Shown in pieces: positions 41,952 through 50,554 of a stretch of DNA of 64,000 bases. A program made the position numbers and the translations under genes. Location: the NCBI GenBank assembly GCA_021413865.1, contig JAIOPN010000045.1, positions 16,954 through 80,953 of the forward strand, written 5' to 3'. A model generated the notes under the pieces. That model made no database searches. It saw nothing but the letters and a program-made list of their open reading frames with translations, and had not been told where the DNA came from. Source of the stretch: Planctomycetota bacterium (GTDB taxonomy: Bacteria > Planctomycetota > Phycisphaerae > Phycisphaerales > Phycisphaeraceae). The number at the start of each line of letters is the position of its first letter. Position 1 is the first letter of the stretch.

Positions 41952-42670
41952 GGCGTCACCGTCCCACTTCCCCCGGAAACGCCGCCGGGTAAGTCCTTAT
42001 TAGACCACGACAGCGGGGCCTTCGATCCGCGCCGACCGATCACCCGCGCCGGCACGCCCGCAACGATATCCAACGGCGCCACGTCTTTCGTCACCACGCA
42101 GCCCGCGGCAAGCACCGCCCCGTCGCCCACCGTCACGCCGTCCAGCACCACCACGCGCGACGCGATCCAGACATCCGACCCGATCCGGATGCCCCGGGAT
42201 TTCACCCCCTGCTCCGCGAAGGGGCGCGCGGGGTCGTCGATCACGTGCGAGGAGGGGATCAGCACCGTGCCAGTGGCGATGCGCGTGTTGGAGCCGATGA
42301 CCAGTTCCCCCCCGCCGTAGATCGCGCAATAGGGGTTGATGCTCACGTTGTCACCGATGGCGATGGAGCCGTGGTAGGAGATGAGGGTGCACTGGTGGAG
42401 GATGGAGCAGTTGCGTCCGATGGTGATCCTGCCGTCGGGGGGCGTCCGGGGGTGTTCGGCGCCATTCAACCCGTAGGCCACGGCGGCGACGACCGCGCCG
42501 GCGCCCACGCGCGTGCCGTCGCCGAAGGTGATGCCCGCGACGCCCACGACGCGCGCGTCCGTGTGGATATAGACATTGCGGCCGCGCTGCTGTGCCATGT
42601 AACGCAGGTGCCCGACGCGGCGGCGCACCGTGTCGCGGACGATCCGCAGCATGTTCAGCAGCACCGGCAT
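41948..42670 (-). CDS. Left-handed beta-helix acyltransferase (hexapeptide repeat)
   Basis: A 240-aa sugar O- or N-acetyltransferase. Hexapeptide turns recur: ITFGDGTRVGAGAVV, ITIGRNCSILHQCTL, IAIGDNVSINPYCAI, LVIGSNTRIATGTVL, IRIGSDVWIASRVVV and VTVGDGAVLAAGCVV. HVIDDPARPF and GVPARVIGRRG are typical of the WcaF/maltose acetyltransferase group. The catalytic His is probably in SSHVIDDP. Fits O-antigen decoration. Coupled to the GT-D gene by ATGA. Confidence 0.84.
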   Translation of the reverse strand: MPVLLNMLRIVRDTVRRRVGHLRYMAQQRGRNVYIHTDARVVGVAGITFGDGTRVGAGAVVAAVAYGLNGAEHPRTPPDGRITIGRNCSILHQCTLISYHGSIAIGDNVSINPYCAIYGGGELVIGSNTRIATGTVLIPSSHVIDDPARPFAEQGVKSRGIRIGSDVWIASRVVVLDGVTVGDGAVLAAGCVVTKDVAPLDIVAGVPARVIGRRGSKAPLSWSNKDLPGGVSGGSGTVTP

Positions 42671-42743
42671 CAGTGCGGGCTCCCTGCGGCTTCAACGGAT
42701 GGCGGGTTCTGGATCATAAAAAACACCCGACGCTCCAAGCGCA

Positions 42744-43532
42744 CTACGGCCTGCTGGCGATAAGCCAGCCCCGGTTCCTGGACTGGTTCCGCAATGTGGT
42801 CTGGAACCCCGCCGTGCGCAGGTGCGCGGCCAGGTCCTGCTCGCTGGCGCCGCGGCCGTACAGGTCGCAGTGGTAGAGCACGAGGATGACGCCGAACTTC
42901 CGGAGCGTCTCCGCGTCGCTCGCCAGCAGGATGGGAAACTCCGCCCCCTCGCAGTTGAGCTTCATGAAGTGGCAGTGGGCGATGGAATGCCTGGCCATGT
43001 ACTGGGCGAGGGTGAGGGCGGGGACGGGCTCGCCCCCGCCGCTGCCGCGCTGGGTGACGATGGTGTGCCCCCAGTTTTTCGTCGCGAGGTTGAGCATGAT
43101 GGTGCCAGGCTTGTCGGCGAGGGCGGCGTGGTCAGCGGTGATGTTGTCGGCGCGGTTTAGCGCGGCGTTGATGCGCAGGAAGCAGTAGGTCTCGCGGCAC
43201 GCCTCGATGGCGAAGACACGGCCGCGCGGGACTTTTTTGGCCGCGTGCAGCGCGAAGGTGCCGATGTGAGCGCCGACGTCGATCATGACGTGGTCGGGCG
43301 CGGGGGTGTACTCGGGCAGGCCGGGGAAATAAATATCCTTGTCGAAGCTGTGCTGGATGACGTTCTCATCGACCGAGCCCTTGCGGAACGCTAGTTCGTA
43401 GCCGCCGAAGCTGCCCATGTCGATCGTCTGGGGCAGGACGGGGGCGGGCACGAGCTTGCGATACACGCGCCGCAGCACGCCGCGGAGGCGTCCGGGCAGC
43501 ATGGCCGAGATGGAGGAGGCGAAGGATCCCAT
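42744..43532 (-). CDS. FkbM family methyltransferase
   Basis: A 262-aa SAM-dependent methyltransferase. HVMIDVGAHIGTFALHAAKK near 95-115 is the FkbM motif I; RVFAIEACRETYCFLRINAA and NITADHAALADKPGTIML follow, then HFMKLNCEGAEFPILLA near 190-205 with the usual KIDxEG-like loop (here KLNCEG). Such enzymes methylate sugars in glycan clusters. I chose the ATG at 43532 (MGSFASS); an ATG at 43578 gives a 15-residue extension. It is part of the O-antigen-type operon. Confidence 0.78.
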   Translation of the reverse strand: MGSFASSISAMLPGRLRGVLRRVYRKLVPAPVLPQTIDMGSFGGYELAFRKGSVDENVIQHSFDKDIYFPGLPEYTPAPDHVMIDVGAHIGTFALHAAKKVPRGRVFAIEACRETYCFLRINAALNRADNITADHAALADKPGTIMLNLATKNWGHTIVTQRGSGGGEPVPALTLAQYMARHSIAHCHFMKLNCEGAEFPILLASDAETLRKFGVILVLYHCDLYGRGASEQDLAAHLRTAGFQTTLRNQSRNRGWLIASRP

Positions 43533-43635
43533 CGGATGAGTCTCGGGTTTGGTTCTGAATCCTCGTTGCTGAAACATCGGCGTCAACACGCACCCGGCCG
43601 ACATATCGCGGCGGGGTGCGCGAACCGAATCCACA

Positions 43636-44889
43636 TTACAAAACACGCCACTCCGACGGCTGCACAAAGTAGCCCTGCCCGGGGATCGGCAGCCGTCCGG
43701 TCCCCAGCATGTTGGAGAAGACCACCGTCATCGACGCCGCGTCGTCCACGCGCTCGACCGTCTGATACCCGTCCCACAGCACGAACTGCACCATGTAATT
43801 GTCCGGCACCAACGGGAGCGAGGGAATCGCGCAACGCACCGTCGCCCGATCCGCCCCCTTGACGATCAGCGCGGAGTGGATAAGCGAGTGGAAAACCAGT
43901 ACGCGCTGGCCGCGCAGGTTGACGAAGTTGAGCCCGATCTGCAGCCCGGCGATGTCGGCGAAGTCGCGCAGCTCCAGGTTGAACGTAACCGGGCCGCCCG
44001 CGGGGACGACGTTGGGCTCGCCCCCGGTCTCGACCGTCACGTCCGCCAGGATCGCCGGCCGCGGTGACGCCTGGACGCGCGGCCGCTCGCGGAACGGCAA
44101 CGCCTTGTCCCCCGGCGACCGCGCCAGGTACATGGCGACCGCCTCCGTCGCGGGGATCAGCGGCGTGTTCCTGCCCTTGTTCATCACCAGCGCCGTCGAG
44201 CAGAGCGAGAGCACCGCGTCCATGTTGTGGCTGACGAAGAGCACCGTCCGACCGCTGCGGCCCGCCTCCTGCATCTTGCCCAGGCACTTGGCCTGAAAGG
44301 TCGCGTCGCCCACCGCCAGCACTTCGTCCACCACCAGAATCTCCGGGTCCAGGTGCGCCGCCACCGAGAACGCCAGCCGCATGTACATCCCGCTCGAATA
44401 CCGCTTCACCGGCGTGTCGAGGAACTTCTCGACCTCCGAAAAATCCACGATCTGGTCGAACCGCCTGTTAATGTCCGCGCGGCGCATGCCCAGGATCGCG
44501 CCGTTGAGGTAGATGTTCTCGCGCCCCGTCAGCTCCGGGTGGAACCCCGTGCCCACCTCCAGCAGCGACCCGACGCGCCCGCGGATGGTCACGCTGCCGG
44601 ACGTCGGCTCGGTGATGCGCGAGAGCACCTTGAGCAGCGTGCTCTTGCCCGCGCCGTTCTTGCCGATGATGCCCACCACGTCGCCGCGCTTGACGCTGAA
44701 CGCCACGTCGCGGAGCGCCCAGAGGATGTCTTCCTCGCTCTCGCCGCGTTTGGCCTTGCCGCCCAGCAGCCGCAGCGGCGCGGTGATAGCCCCCGCGATC
44801 GCCTCGCGCAGATTGTTGGTCTTGTGGCGCTCGCCCAACCGGTAGCGCTTGCTCAGACCCTCGACCTGGATCGCGATGTCACTGCTCAT
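43636..44889 (-). CDS. wzt: ABC transporter ATP-binding protein Wzt
   Basis: A 417-aa O-antigen/teichoic-acid exporter ATPase. Walker A GIIGKNGAGKSTLL near 75, signature RYSSGMYMRLAFSV near 165, Walker B EILVVDEVLAVGD near 180 and H-loop LFVSHNMDAV near 212. Residues 270-417 form the extra C-terminal domain (PVTFNLELRDFADIAGLQIG), which in Wzt recognises the modified polymer end. Its ATG overlaps the wzm stop (ATGA at 44886-44889), so the permease is made first and the ATPase next. Confidence 0.93.
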   Translation of the reverse strand: MSSDIAIQVEGLSKRYRLGERHKTNNLREAIAGAITAPLRLLGGKAKRGESEEDILWALRDVAFSVKRGDVVGIIGKNGAGKSTLLKVLSRITEPTSGSVTIRGRVGSLLEVGTGFHPELTGRENIYLNGAILGMRRADINRRFDQIVDFSEVEKFLDTPVKRYSSGMYMRLAFSVAAHLDPEILVVDEVLAVGDATFQAKCLGKMQEAGRSGRTVLFVSHNMDAVLSLCSTALVMNKGRNTPLIPATEAVAMYLARSPGDKALPFRERPRVQASPRPAILADVTVETGGEPNVVPAGGPVTFNLELRDFADIAGLQIGLNFVNLRGQRVLVFHSLIHSALIVKGADRATVRCAIPSLPLVPDNYMVQFVLWDGYQTVERVDDAASMTVVFSNMLGTGRLPIPGQGYFVQPSEWRVL

Positions 44890-45776
44890 ACAAGGTCCGC
44901 GAAGGTCTTTTCCATCCGGCGGAAATAAAACAGACCGCCCAGCAGCAGCACCAGCACCGACACGACGGAGACCGCCGTCATCATCCCGGGCGCGAACTCC
45001 TCCCGGCCGCCCAGGAGCGCCCAGCGGAAGCCGTCCACCACGCCCACCATCGGGTTGAGCGCGTACCAGACCCGCCACTTCTCGGGCACACGGGCGCTGG
45101 AGTAGATGATCGGCGAGGCGTACATCCAGAGCTGCACCATGATGGGCACGGCGTAGCGCACGTCGCGGTACTGCACGTTCAGCGCCGAGAGCCAGAGCCC
45201 CACCGACAGCGCCGTCGCCACCGCGAGCAGGAAAAAGAGCGGGAGCGTCACCACCTGCCACCCCACCGTGACCTGGTCGTGGTACCAGACCAGCATGCCG
45301 GCGAGGAAGACCGAGCAGATGCAGAAATCCACCACGGCGCTGGCCATGGAGGAGATGGGGATGATCAGCCGCGGGAAGTAAACCTTGCTGATGAGGTTCT
45401 GGCTGCCCACGAGGCTGTTGCTGGACTGGTTGAGCGAGACGGAGAAGAGCTGCCAGGGCGCCAGCGCGGTGAACATCGCCAGCGGCGCGGGCAGGCCGTT
45501 GAACAGCCTCTGGCGGTCGAGGCCGAACAGCGTGGTGAGGATCACCGTGAAGATGACCATCGTGAAGAAGGGCGGGATGATCGCCCAGAGGACGCCCAGA
45601 AAGGTCTGCTTGTAGCGGATGGTCACGTCGCGGACCGCCAGGTTCCAGAGCAGCTCGCGGTAGTACCATAGCTCGCCGAAGTCGATCGCCCGCCAGCCGG
45701 GCTTGGCGCGGATATAGACGGTCTGCGGCTCGGGGGCGGCGGCGAGGGGTGGTGTTGTGGCGGTGTCTGCCTGCAT
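44886..45776 (-). CDS. wzm: ABC-2 permease Wzm (polysaccharide export)
   Basis: A 296-aa six-helix permease of the ABC-2 type. LWYYRELLWNLAVRDVTIRY is the conserved cytoplasmic entry segment (TIRYKQTFLGVLWAIIPP), followed by helices around 75, 120, 160, 190, 235 and 265. LNPMVGVVDGFRWALLGG is the typical C-terminal motif of O-antigen permeases. It works with Wzt as the exporter of the finished polysaccharide. I chose the ATG at 45776; a GTG 33 bases upstream extends it by eleven residues. Operon head of the export and decoration genes. Confidence 0.92.
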   Translation of the reverse strand: MQADTATTPPLAAAPEPQTVYIRAKPGWRAIDFGELWYYRELLWNLAVRDVTIRYKQTFLGVLWAIIPPFFTMVIFTVILTTLFGLDRQRLFNGLPAPLAMFTALAPWQLFSVSLNQSSNSLVGSQNLISKVYFPRLIIPISSMASAVVDFCICSVFLAGMLVWYHDQVTVGWQVVTLPLFFLLAVATALSVGLWLSALNVQYRDVRYAVPIMVQLWMYASPIIYSSARVPEKWRVWYALNPMVGVVDGFRWALLGGREEFAPGMMTAVSVVSVLVLLLGGLFYFRRMEKTFADLV

Positions 45777-46023
45777 GAACCTGGACCGGCCGGGGTGACT
45801 CTGCTTCACGGCAAGGGCACGCTCGCCCGGCCGACGGGGCCCGTGGATTATCGGCTCAACACGGGGCCGATTTTACCCGCCGGCCCTAAGAGCATCGGCA
45901 GGATGGAACTATAGAGAAGAGACACGACCAAACACGAAACACCCGGAGATATCGGTGTTTTCGGCTTATGAGACGCTCAACCACTACGCCCATCGCCGAT
46001 CGCCTGTTCGAGATGGCCCGGCC
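45777..46023. other. Intergenic region upstream of wzm
   Basis: A 247-bp region without genes. AAACACC (45937-45943) and GGTGTTT (45954-45960) form a 7-bp stem followed by four T residues on the plus strand, a weak terminator. The wzm promoter presumably lies here, but no good hexamer pair was seen. Confidence 0.4.
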
Positions 46024-46662
46024 TCATTTGCGGCGCAGCTTCACCGGCTCTTCATGCGAGATCGTCACGCCGCCCGCGGCATCGGTGAACGTCACCTTCA
46101 CGGTGACCTCCCCAACGCCCGCCGGCAACGGCCGGGGCAACGGCGTCTCCAGCGTGTAGTGCGTGCCCGTCAGGCCCGAACGGTAGGCCGCGTCCAATTC
46201 CGCCGGGGTGAAGGTCTTCTCGATCAGGGTCGCCACCGGCTGCCCGGGGGTGATCGCCACCACCTGCAGCACCGCGCGGCCCGCCGCCACGAGGAACCTT
46301 CCGCGCTGATCGATCGTCTTGAGATAGACCCGCAGCGCGTCGTCCGTCCCGTCACTATCCGTGTCGATCGCGCCGCTGTAATGATCGAATTTGATCTCGA
46401 CGACGCGCGGGACCTCGGCCCCCTCGACCGCCGGCTGGGTCGCGGACTGGGCCTCCAGCCGCTTGATCTCCGCCAGCCGCAGGTCGATGTTCCGGCTCAG
46501 CTCGTCAACCTTCGCCTTCAGCTCGGAGTTCTCGCGGCGCAGGCGGTCGTTGTCGTTCTCGAAGCCGCGCGGCCCGCGCGAACAGCCGCCCAGCAGGCCC
46601 AGCGCAAGCGCCAGCCCCGCGACGCCTGCGTGATGAAAACCAATGGAGGAGTGTCGGCTCAA
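46024..46662 (-). CDS. Putative lipoprotein with coiled coil
   Basis: A 212-aa protein starting at TTG (46662), because no other in-frame start fits. Signal and lipobox AGLALALGLLGGC (Cys near 27), then a coiled coil (NDRLRRENSELKAKVDELSR, residues 37-75) and a C-terminal beta-rich part (VLQVVAITPGQPVATLIEKT, EVTVKVTFTDAAGGVTISHE). No family recognised; an envelope structural or signalling role is likely. It lies 30 bp after clpP on the same strand and is probably co-transcribed. Confidence 0.6.
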   Translation of the reverse strand: MSRHSSIGFHHAGVAGLALALGLLGGCSRGPRGFENDNDRLRRENSELKAKVDELSRNIDLRLAEIKRLEAQSATQPAVEGAEVPRVVEIKFDHYSGAIDTDSDGTDDALRVYLKTIDQRGRFLVAAGRAVLQVVAITPGQPVATLIEKTFTPAELDAAYRSGLTGTHYTLETPLPRPLPAGVGEVTVKVTFTDAAGGVTISHEEPVKLRRK

Positions 46663-46692
46663 GTTCCCGATCCCAATCAGGCAGGGCCCGAT

Positions 46693-47331
46693 TTATTCCA
46701 CGGCGTCGTCGCCGTTCTTAGGCCCCGTGACCATCGAGTCGGGCATGTGTTCGAGCACACGGTCGGCGCAGCCGTAGCTGATGGATTCCTCGGCGTCGAG
46801 CCACTTGTCGCGCTCGCAGTCCCGCGCCACCGTCTCGTAATCCTTGCCGGTGCAGGAGGACATGATCTTGTAGAGCCGCTCGCGGGTGCGGAGCATCTCC
46901 TTGGCCTGGATGCTCAGGTCGGTCGCCTGGCCCTCGATCACCCCGCCGATCAGAGGCTGGTGCAGCAGCACCTTGCTGTTGGGCAGCATGTACCGCTTGC
47001 CCTTGGTGCCCGCCATCAGCAGCACCGAGCCCATCGAGGCCGCCACGCCGATGCAGTACGTCGACACGTCCGGCCGGACGAACTGCATCGTGTCGTAGAT
47101 GCCCAGCCCGGCGCTGACCGAGCCGCCCGGCGAGTTGACGTAAAAGTGGATGTCCGCCTTGGCGTCCTCGTTGGAGAGGAAGAGGAGCTGCGCGATGATC
47201 AGGTTCGCCGAGTCGTCGGTGACCTGGCCGGTCAGGAAGATGATCCGGTCCCGCAGCAGGCGGGAGAAGATGTCGTAAGCGCGTTCGCCGCGGCCGCTCT
47301 TTTCGATGACGATCGGGACTAGACTGCTCAT
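46693..47331 (-). CDS. clpP: ATP-dependent Clp protease proteolytic subunit ClpP
   Basis: A 212-aa serine protease forming the tetradecameric barrel. Catalytic residues: Ser in [16 protein letters not shown] near 98, His in [10 protein letters not shown] near 123, Asp in [15 protein letters not shown] near 172. [19 protein letters not shown] near 16-34 and [20 protein letters not shown] near 64-83 are hallmark. I chose the ATG at 47331, with AAGG upstream. TACAAT on the minus strand lies 40 bp upstream. clpX is not adjacent, and planctomycetes usually have several clpP genes. Confidence 0.95.
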   Translation of the reverse strand: MSSLVPIVIEKSGRGERAYDIFSRLLRDRIIFLTGQVTDDSANLIIAQLLFLSNEDAKADIHFYVNSPGGSVSAGLGIYDTMQFVRPDVSTYCIGVAASMGSVLLMAGTKGKRYMLPNSKVLLHQPLIGGVIEGQATDLSIQAKEMLRTRERLYKIMSSCTGKDYETVARDCERDKWLDAEESISYGCADRVLEHMPDSMVTGPKNGDDAVE

Positions 47332-47584
47332 GGTGTGACCTTGTGGTGTTCGGTGCTTCCGTGCGCGGGGGATTGTAGCAGGTGTCCAAGCGTCGGGGCA
47401 CAAAACCCGGGCCTCTTTACGCGCACCCGCTCTATGTGTCGTCTGAATCGCCCCTTTCCGCGCGACGCTTTACAGAAATAACCCCGCGCGGACCTCATAC
47501 CTGAACGCCCCAACGCCCAGGCATGTCCATGCCCGGGCTTTCCGTGTGGCACCCGACGCACCACGCACCTAACATGTTCCCTCC
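47332..47584. other. Divergent intergenic region clpP / ABC-2 permease
   Basis: A 253-bp gap. It holds the clpP -10 candidate and a GGCATG/CATGCC hairpin next to CCCGGGCTTTCCG (about 47518-47544), a relative of the hairpin found inside the sco gene at 48557-48586. Confidence 0.5.
47372..47377 (-). promoter_or_regulatory. Possible -10 element (TACAAT) of clpP
   Basis: ATTGTA on the plus strand is TACAAT for clpP, 40 bp before its ATG, in the GCTACAATCCCC context repeated at other genes. Confidence 0.4.
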
Positions 47585-48427
47585 ATGACCTCCGCGACCA
47601 CCAAAACCCCCACGCTCCCTCTCCCCGCCGCCCGGTCCGGCGGCCTCTGGCTCCCGACCCTCACCCTCTGGCGGCGCGAGATGGTCCGCTTCCTCCGCCA
47701 GCGCAACCGCGTCATCGGGGCGGTCGCCACGCCACTGGTCTTCTGGCTCCTGCTGGGCTCGGGCCTCAACCGCTCCTTCTCCGCACCCGACGCGCTCCAG
47801 CCCGTGGGTTATCTCGAATACTTCTTCCCCGGCACCGTCGTCATGGTGCTCCTCTTCACCGCCATCTTCTCCACCATCAGCGTCATCGAGGACCGCCGCG
47901 AGGGGTTCATGCAGGGCGTGCTGGTCGCGCCGATCCCGCGGCTGGCGATCGTGCTGGGCAAGGTGCTCGGCGGGGCGACGCTCGCCACCGGGCAGGGCCT
48001 GCTCTTTCTTTTGGTCTGGCCGATCGTCGGCACGTTCCCCGGCTTCGCGTGGATGCTCGCCGCCGTCGGCGTCATGTTCGTGCTCGCCGTGGCGCTCACC
48101 GCCCTGGGCATGTGCATCGCATGGCCGATGGATTCCACCGCCGGGTTCCACGCCGTCATGAACCTCTTCCTCATGCCCATGTGGTTCCTCTCCGGCGCGG
48201 TCTTCCCGATCAACACCGCGCCGCTCTGGCTCCGCGTGGTCATGTGGTGCAACCCGCTGACCTACGGGCAGGCGGCCTTCTCCCAGATGCTCAACGCCGG
48301 CCGCGTGAGCCGCGGCGCGCCGATCCCCGTGGCCTGCTCGCTCGCCGCCACCGGGGCGTTCGCCGTCGCGATCACCCTGCTCGCCGCCGCAGTCGTCGGA
48401 CTCTCGAAGAAGGATGGTTCGCTGTGA
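47585..48427 (+). CDS. ABC-2 type permease
   Basis: A 280-aa six-helix permease of the NodJ/DrrB/CcmB-like ABC-2 type. VIGAVATPLVFWLLLGSGLN, FFPGTVVMVLLFTAIFSTIS, EDRREGFMQGVLVAPIPRLA (the amphipathic coupling segment), ALTALGMCIAWPMDSTAGFH and NLFLMPMWFLSGAVFPINTA are typical. No ATP-binding partner is encoded next to it. Its stop overlaps the sco GTG (GTGA). In cytochrome-oxidase-linked clusters such permeases accompany Sco and DUF420 genes, so a role in copper or cofactor delivery is plausible. Confidence 0.83.
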   Translation: MTSATTKTPTLPLPAARSGGLWLPTLTLWRREMVRFLRQRNRVIGAVATPLVFWLLLGSGLNRSFSAPDALQPVGYLEYFFPGTVVMVLLFTAIFSTISVIEDRREGFMQGVLVAPIPRLAIVLGKVLGGATLATGQGLLFLLVWPIVGTFPGFAWMLAAVGVMFVLAVALTALGMCIAWPMDSTAGFHAVMNLFLMPMWFLSGAVFPINTAPLWLRVVMWCNPLTYGQAAFSQMLNAGRVSRGAPIPVACSLAATGAFAVAITLLAAAVVGLSKKDGSL

Positions 48428-49170
48428 ACGAGCAGAGCCCCGCGAACGGGCAACCCAACCCGGCGCGCGGCCAGACGATCCTCTTCATCGCCCTGGCGGT
48501 CTCGCTCGCCGTCACGGTGGTCCTCACCGTCGTCATCCTCCGCCGCCCAACGCCGCAAAGCCCGGGCATGGCCAAACCCGGGCTTTCCGCGCCCGCCACC
48601 CAGCCCCTCCGCGGCGGTGTCATCTCCGATCAGACACTCGACCCGCCAGCCCTCTACACCCTCCCCCCGTTCACCCTCACCGAGCGCAGCGGCGCGGCCG
48701 TCGGCCTCGACGAGATGCGCGGCAAGGTCTGGGTCGCCGACTTCATCTTCACCCAGTGCCACGGCCCCTGCCCGGCGCTCACCTCACAGATGTACCTGCT
48801 CCAGCAGCGCATCGTCGGCACGCCCGAGATCGCCGTCCGCAAGGACCTCCAACTCGTGAGCCTCAGCGTGGACCCCGAGAACGACACGCCCGCCGTGCTC
48901 ACCCAGTACGCCGGCTTCGCCCACGCCCTGCCGGGCCGCTGGCTCTTCCTCACCGGCTCCCGCGCCAAGGTCTGGGCCCTGATCAAGGACGGCTTCAAGC
49001 TCCCCGTCGCCGAGGACGACACCAACCCGCAGATGCCGATCTTGCACAGCCAGCGCGTCGCCCTTATCGACCGGCTGGGCCGCGTGCGCGGCTATTACGA
49101 CGCCCTCACCGAAGAAGGCCGCGCCGCGCTCTGGGCCGACCTGGGCAAGGTCCTCGCCGAAGCGCCGTGA
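48424..49170 (+). CDS. sco1: Sco1/SenC family copper chaperone
   Basis: A 248-aa membrane-anchored thioredoxin-like protein that helps build the CuA centre of cytochrome oxidase. N-terminal helix FIALAVSLAVTVVLTVVIL near 20-38, then a linker, TQCHGPCPAL with the CxxxC copper ligands near 111 and the ligand His in ILHSQRVALID near 207. LVSLSVDPENDTPAVL is typical. GTG start within the GTGA overlap. A perfect 10-bp hairpin (48557-48586) is in the linker, encoding SPGMAKPGL, and does not disturb the frame. Confidence 0.88.
   Translation: MNEQSPANGQPNPARGQTILFIALAVSLAVTVVLTVVILRRPTPQSPGMAKPGLSAPATQPLRGGVISDQTLDPPALYTLPPFTLTERSGAAVGLDEMRGKVWVADFIFTQCHGPCPALTSQMYLLQQRIVGTPEIAVRKDLQLVSLSVDPENDTPAVLTQYAGFAHALPGRWLFLTGSRAKVWALIKDGFKLPVAEDDTNPQMPILHSQRVALIDRLGRVRGYYDALTEEGRAALWADLGKVLAEAP
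48557..48586. repeat. Hairpin repeat within the sco1 linker
   Basis: AAAGCCCGGG (48557-48566) and CCCGGGCTTT (48577-48586), a perfect 10-bp inverted pair around CATGGCCAAA. A related hairpin lies near 47518-47544. Confidence 0.7.
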
Positions 49171-49181
49171 ACCCAAACCCC

Positions 49182-49625
49182 ATGAAAGACCTCGACCTCT
49201 CCTTCCTCCCCACCGTCAACGCCTCGCTCAATGCGCTGGCGGCCGTGCTCCTCTGCGTGGGCGTCTCGCTCATCAAGCAGAAGCGCATCACCGCGCACAA
49301 ACGGGTGATGCTCGCCGCGTTTGCGACCTCATGCCTCTTCCTGGTGTTTTACGTCACGCACTACGTCTGGCGCGCCAGCGCCACGGGCACGGCCCACACG
49401 CAATACACCGGCCCGCTCCGCGCCGTGTATTACCCGATGCTCCTGAGCCACATCCTGCTCGCGATGGCCGTCCCCGTGCTGGCGATCTGGCTCATCCGCC
49501 TGGGCCTGCGCCGCGACGACACCCTCCACCGCCGCGTCGCCAAGTTCGCCTTCCCCATCTGGCTCTACGTCTCGGTCACCGGCGTCATCATCTACTTCAT
49601 GCTCTACCACCTGAACCCGCACTGA
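49182..49625 (+). CDS. DUF420 family membrane protein
   Basis: A 147-aa protein with four helices: NALAAVLLCVGVSLI, VMLAAFATSCLFLVFYVTHY, SHILLAMAVPVLAIWLI and FAFPIWLYVSVTGVIIYFML. FLPTVNASLNALAAVLL at the start and conserved His (THYVW, SHILL, YHLNPH) match DUF420, which is found with Sco and cytochrome oxidase genes. ATG 49182 is used; a GTG at 49167 overlapping the sco stop (GTGA) would add five residues and mirror the coupling of the genes before it. Confidence 0.82.
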   Translation: MKDLDLSFLPTVNASLNALAAVLLCVGVSLIKQKRITAHKRVMLAAFATSCLFLVFYVTHYVWRASATGTAHTQYTGPLRAVYYPMLLSHILLAMAVPVLAIWLIRLGLRRDDTLHRRVAKFAFPIWLYVSVTGVIIYFMLYHLNPH

Positions 49626-49645
49626 CCGGCGCACGACGCAACCCA

Positions 49646-50554
49646 ATGCCTCACCCCAAGCCCAAACCCTTCGCCCCGCCCAAGCCCGAACAGGTGCGCA
49701 AATACCTGCGGCGCCACCCGCCCACCGGCGCCCCGCGCTGGCTGAGCCTGATGCCCATGTTCAGCCTCGGCCTGCTACTCGTCCTGCTCCTCATGGTGCA
49801 GGAGACCGCCCTGCTCCTCGTCATGGCCTGGCTCATCCTCGGCGGCCTCTTCGCCCTCCTGGGCTGGCGCGTCAGGCAGATGCAGGAGCTGGAGGCACGC
49901 GTCAACCACGCCTCCGACCTGGCCGTGCTCAACCGCTTCCCCGAATCCCTCCGGCTCGCCTGGCGCACCCTCCCCGTCGCCACGCGGAGCCCCGAGATGC
50001 ACGGGCGGCTCGTCGCCCTCATCGCACACGACCTCGACCAGGCCGGCGCGTGCGAGTCGGCGATCACCGCCTACACCTACCTCCTGGACAACATGCCGCC
50101 CAACCACCCCAGCGCGGTGCAGGTGAAAATCCACCGCGCCATGGCGCAGCTCACCAACGACCAGCTCACCGACGCCGACGACGCCCTGCGCCGCCTCCGC
50201 GGCGCGATCGAGCCTTATAAGGGCAGCCCGCTGGCGGCGCTCTACCGGCTCGCCAACCTCATCCAACAGGTCCGCACGCTCCACTTCGAGGACGCCGTCA
50301 CCCACGCCCCCACCCTCGTGGACGAGCTGCGGCCGCTGGGCGTCTCCGCCGGGCTGGGCCACGCGCTCATGGCCTGGTCCTACCGCAACCTCCCCGGCGC
50401 GGCCGAACCCGGCTCGCCCTTCCGCGCGGAGGCCGACTCCTGGTGGGGCCGCGCCACCCTCCTCCTGCCCGTCGAGACCATCCTCCGCCGCTTCAAAGAA
50501 CTCACCCCCATGGCCGAAACGACCACCGGCGACCCGACCCAGGCCCCCGCATGA
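49646..50554 (+). CDS. Two-helix membrane protein with TPR-like C-terminus
   Basis: A 302-aa protein. The basic Pro/Lys-rich N-terminus (HPKPKPFAPPKPEQVRKYLR) is followed by two adjacent helices (MFSLGLLLVLLLMVQETALL, LVMAWLILGGLFALLGWRV), then helical repeats (LAVLNRFPESLRLAWRTLPV, LTDADDALRRLRGAIEPYKG) that look like weak TPR units. No family recognised. Its stop overlaps the next ATG (ATGA at 50551-50554), and the next gene has the same layout, so the two probably form a pair. Confidence 0.6.
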   Translation: MPHPKPKPFAPPKPEQVRKYLRRHPPTGAPRWLSLMPMFSLGLLLVLLLMVQETALLLVMAWLILGGLFALLGWRVRQMQELEARVNHASDLAVLNRFPESLRLAWRTLPVATRSPEMHGRLVALIAHDLDQAGACESAITAYTYLLDNMPPNHPSAVQVKIHRAMAQLTNDQLTDADDALRRLRGAIEPYKGSPLAALYRLANLIQQVRTLHFEDAVTHAPTLVDELRPLGVSAGLGHALMAWSYRNLPGAAEPGSPFRAEADSWWGRATLLLPVETILRRFKELTPMAETTTGDPTQAPA

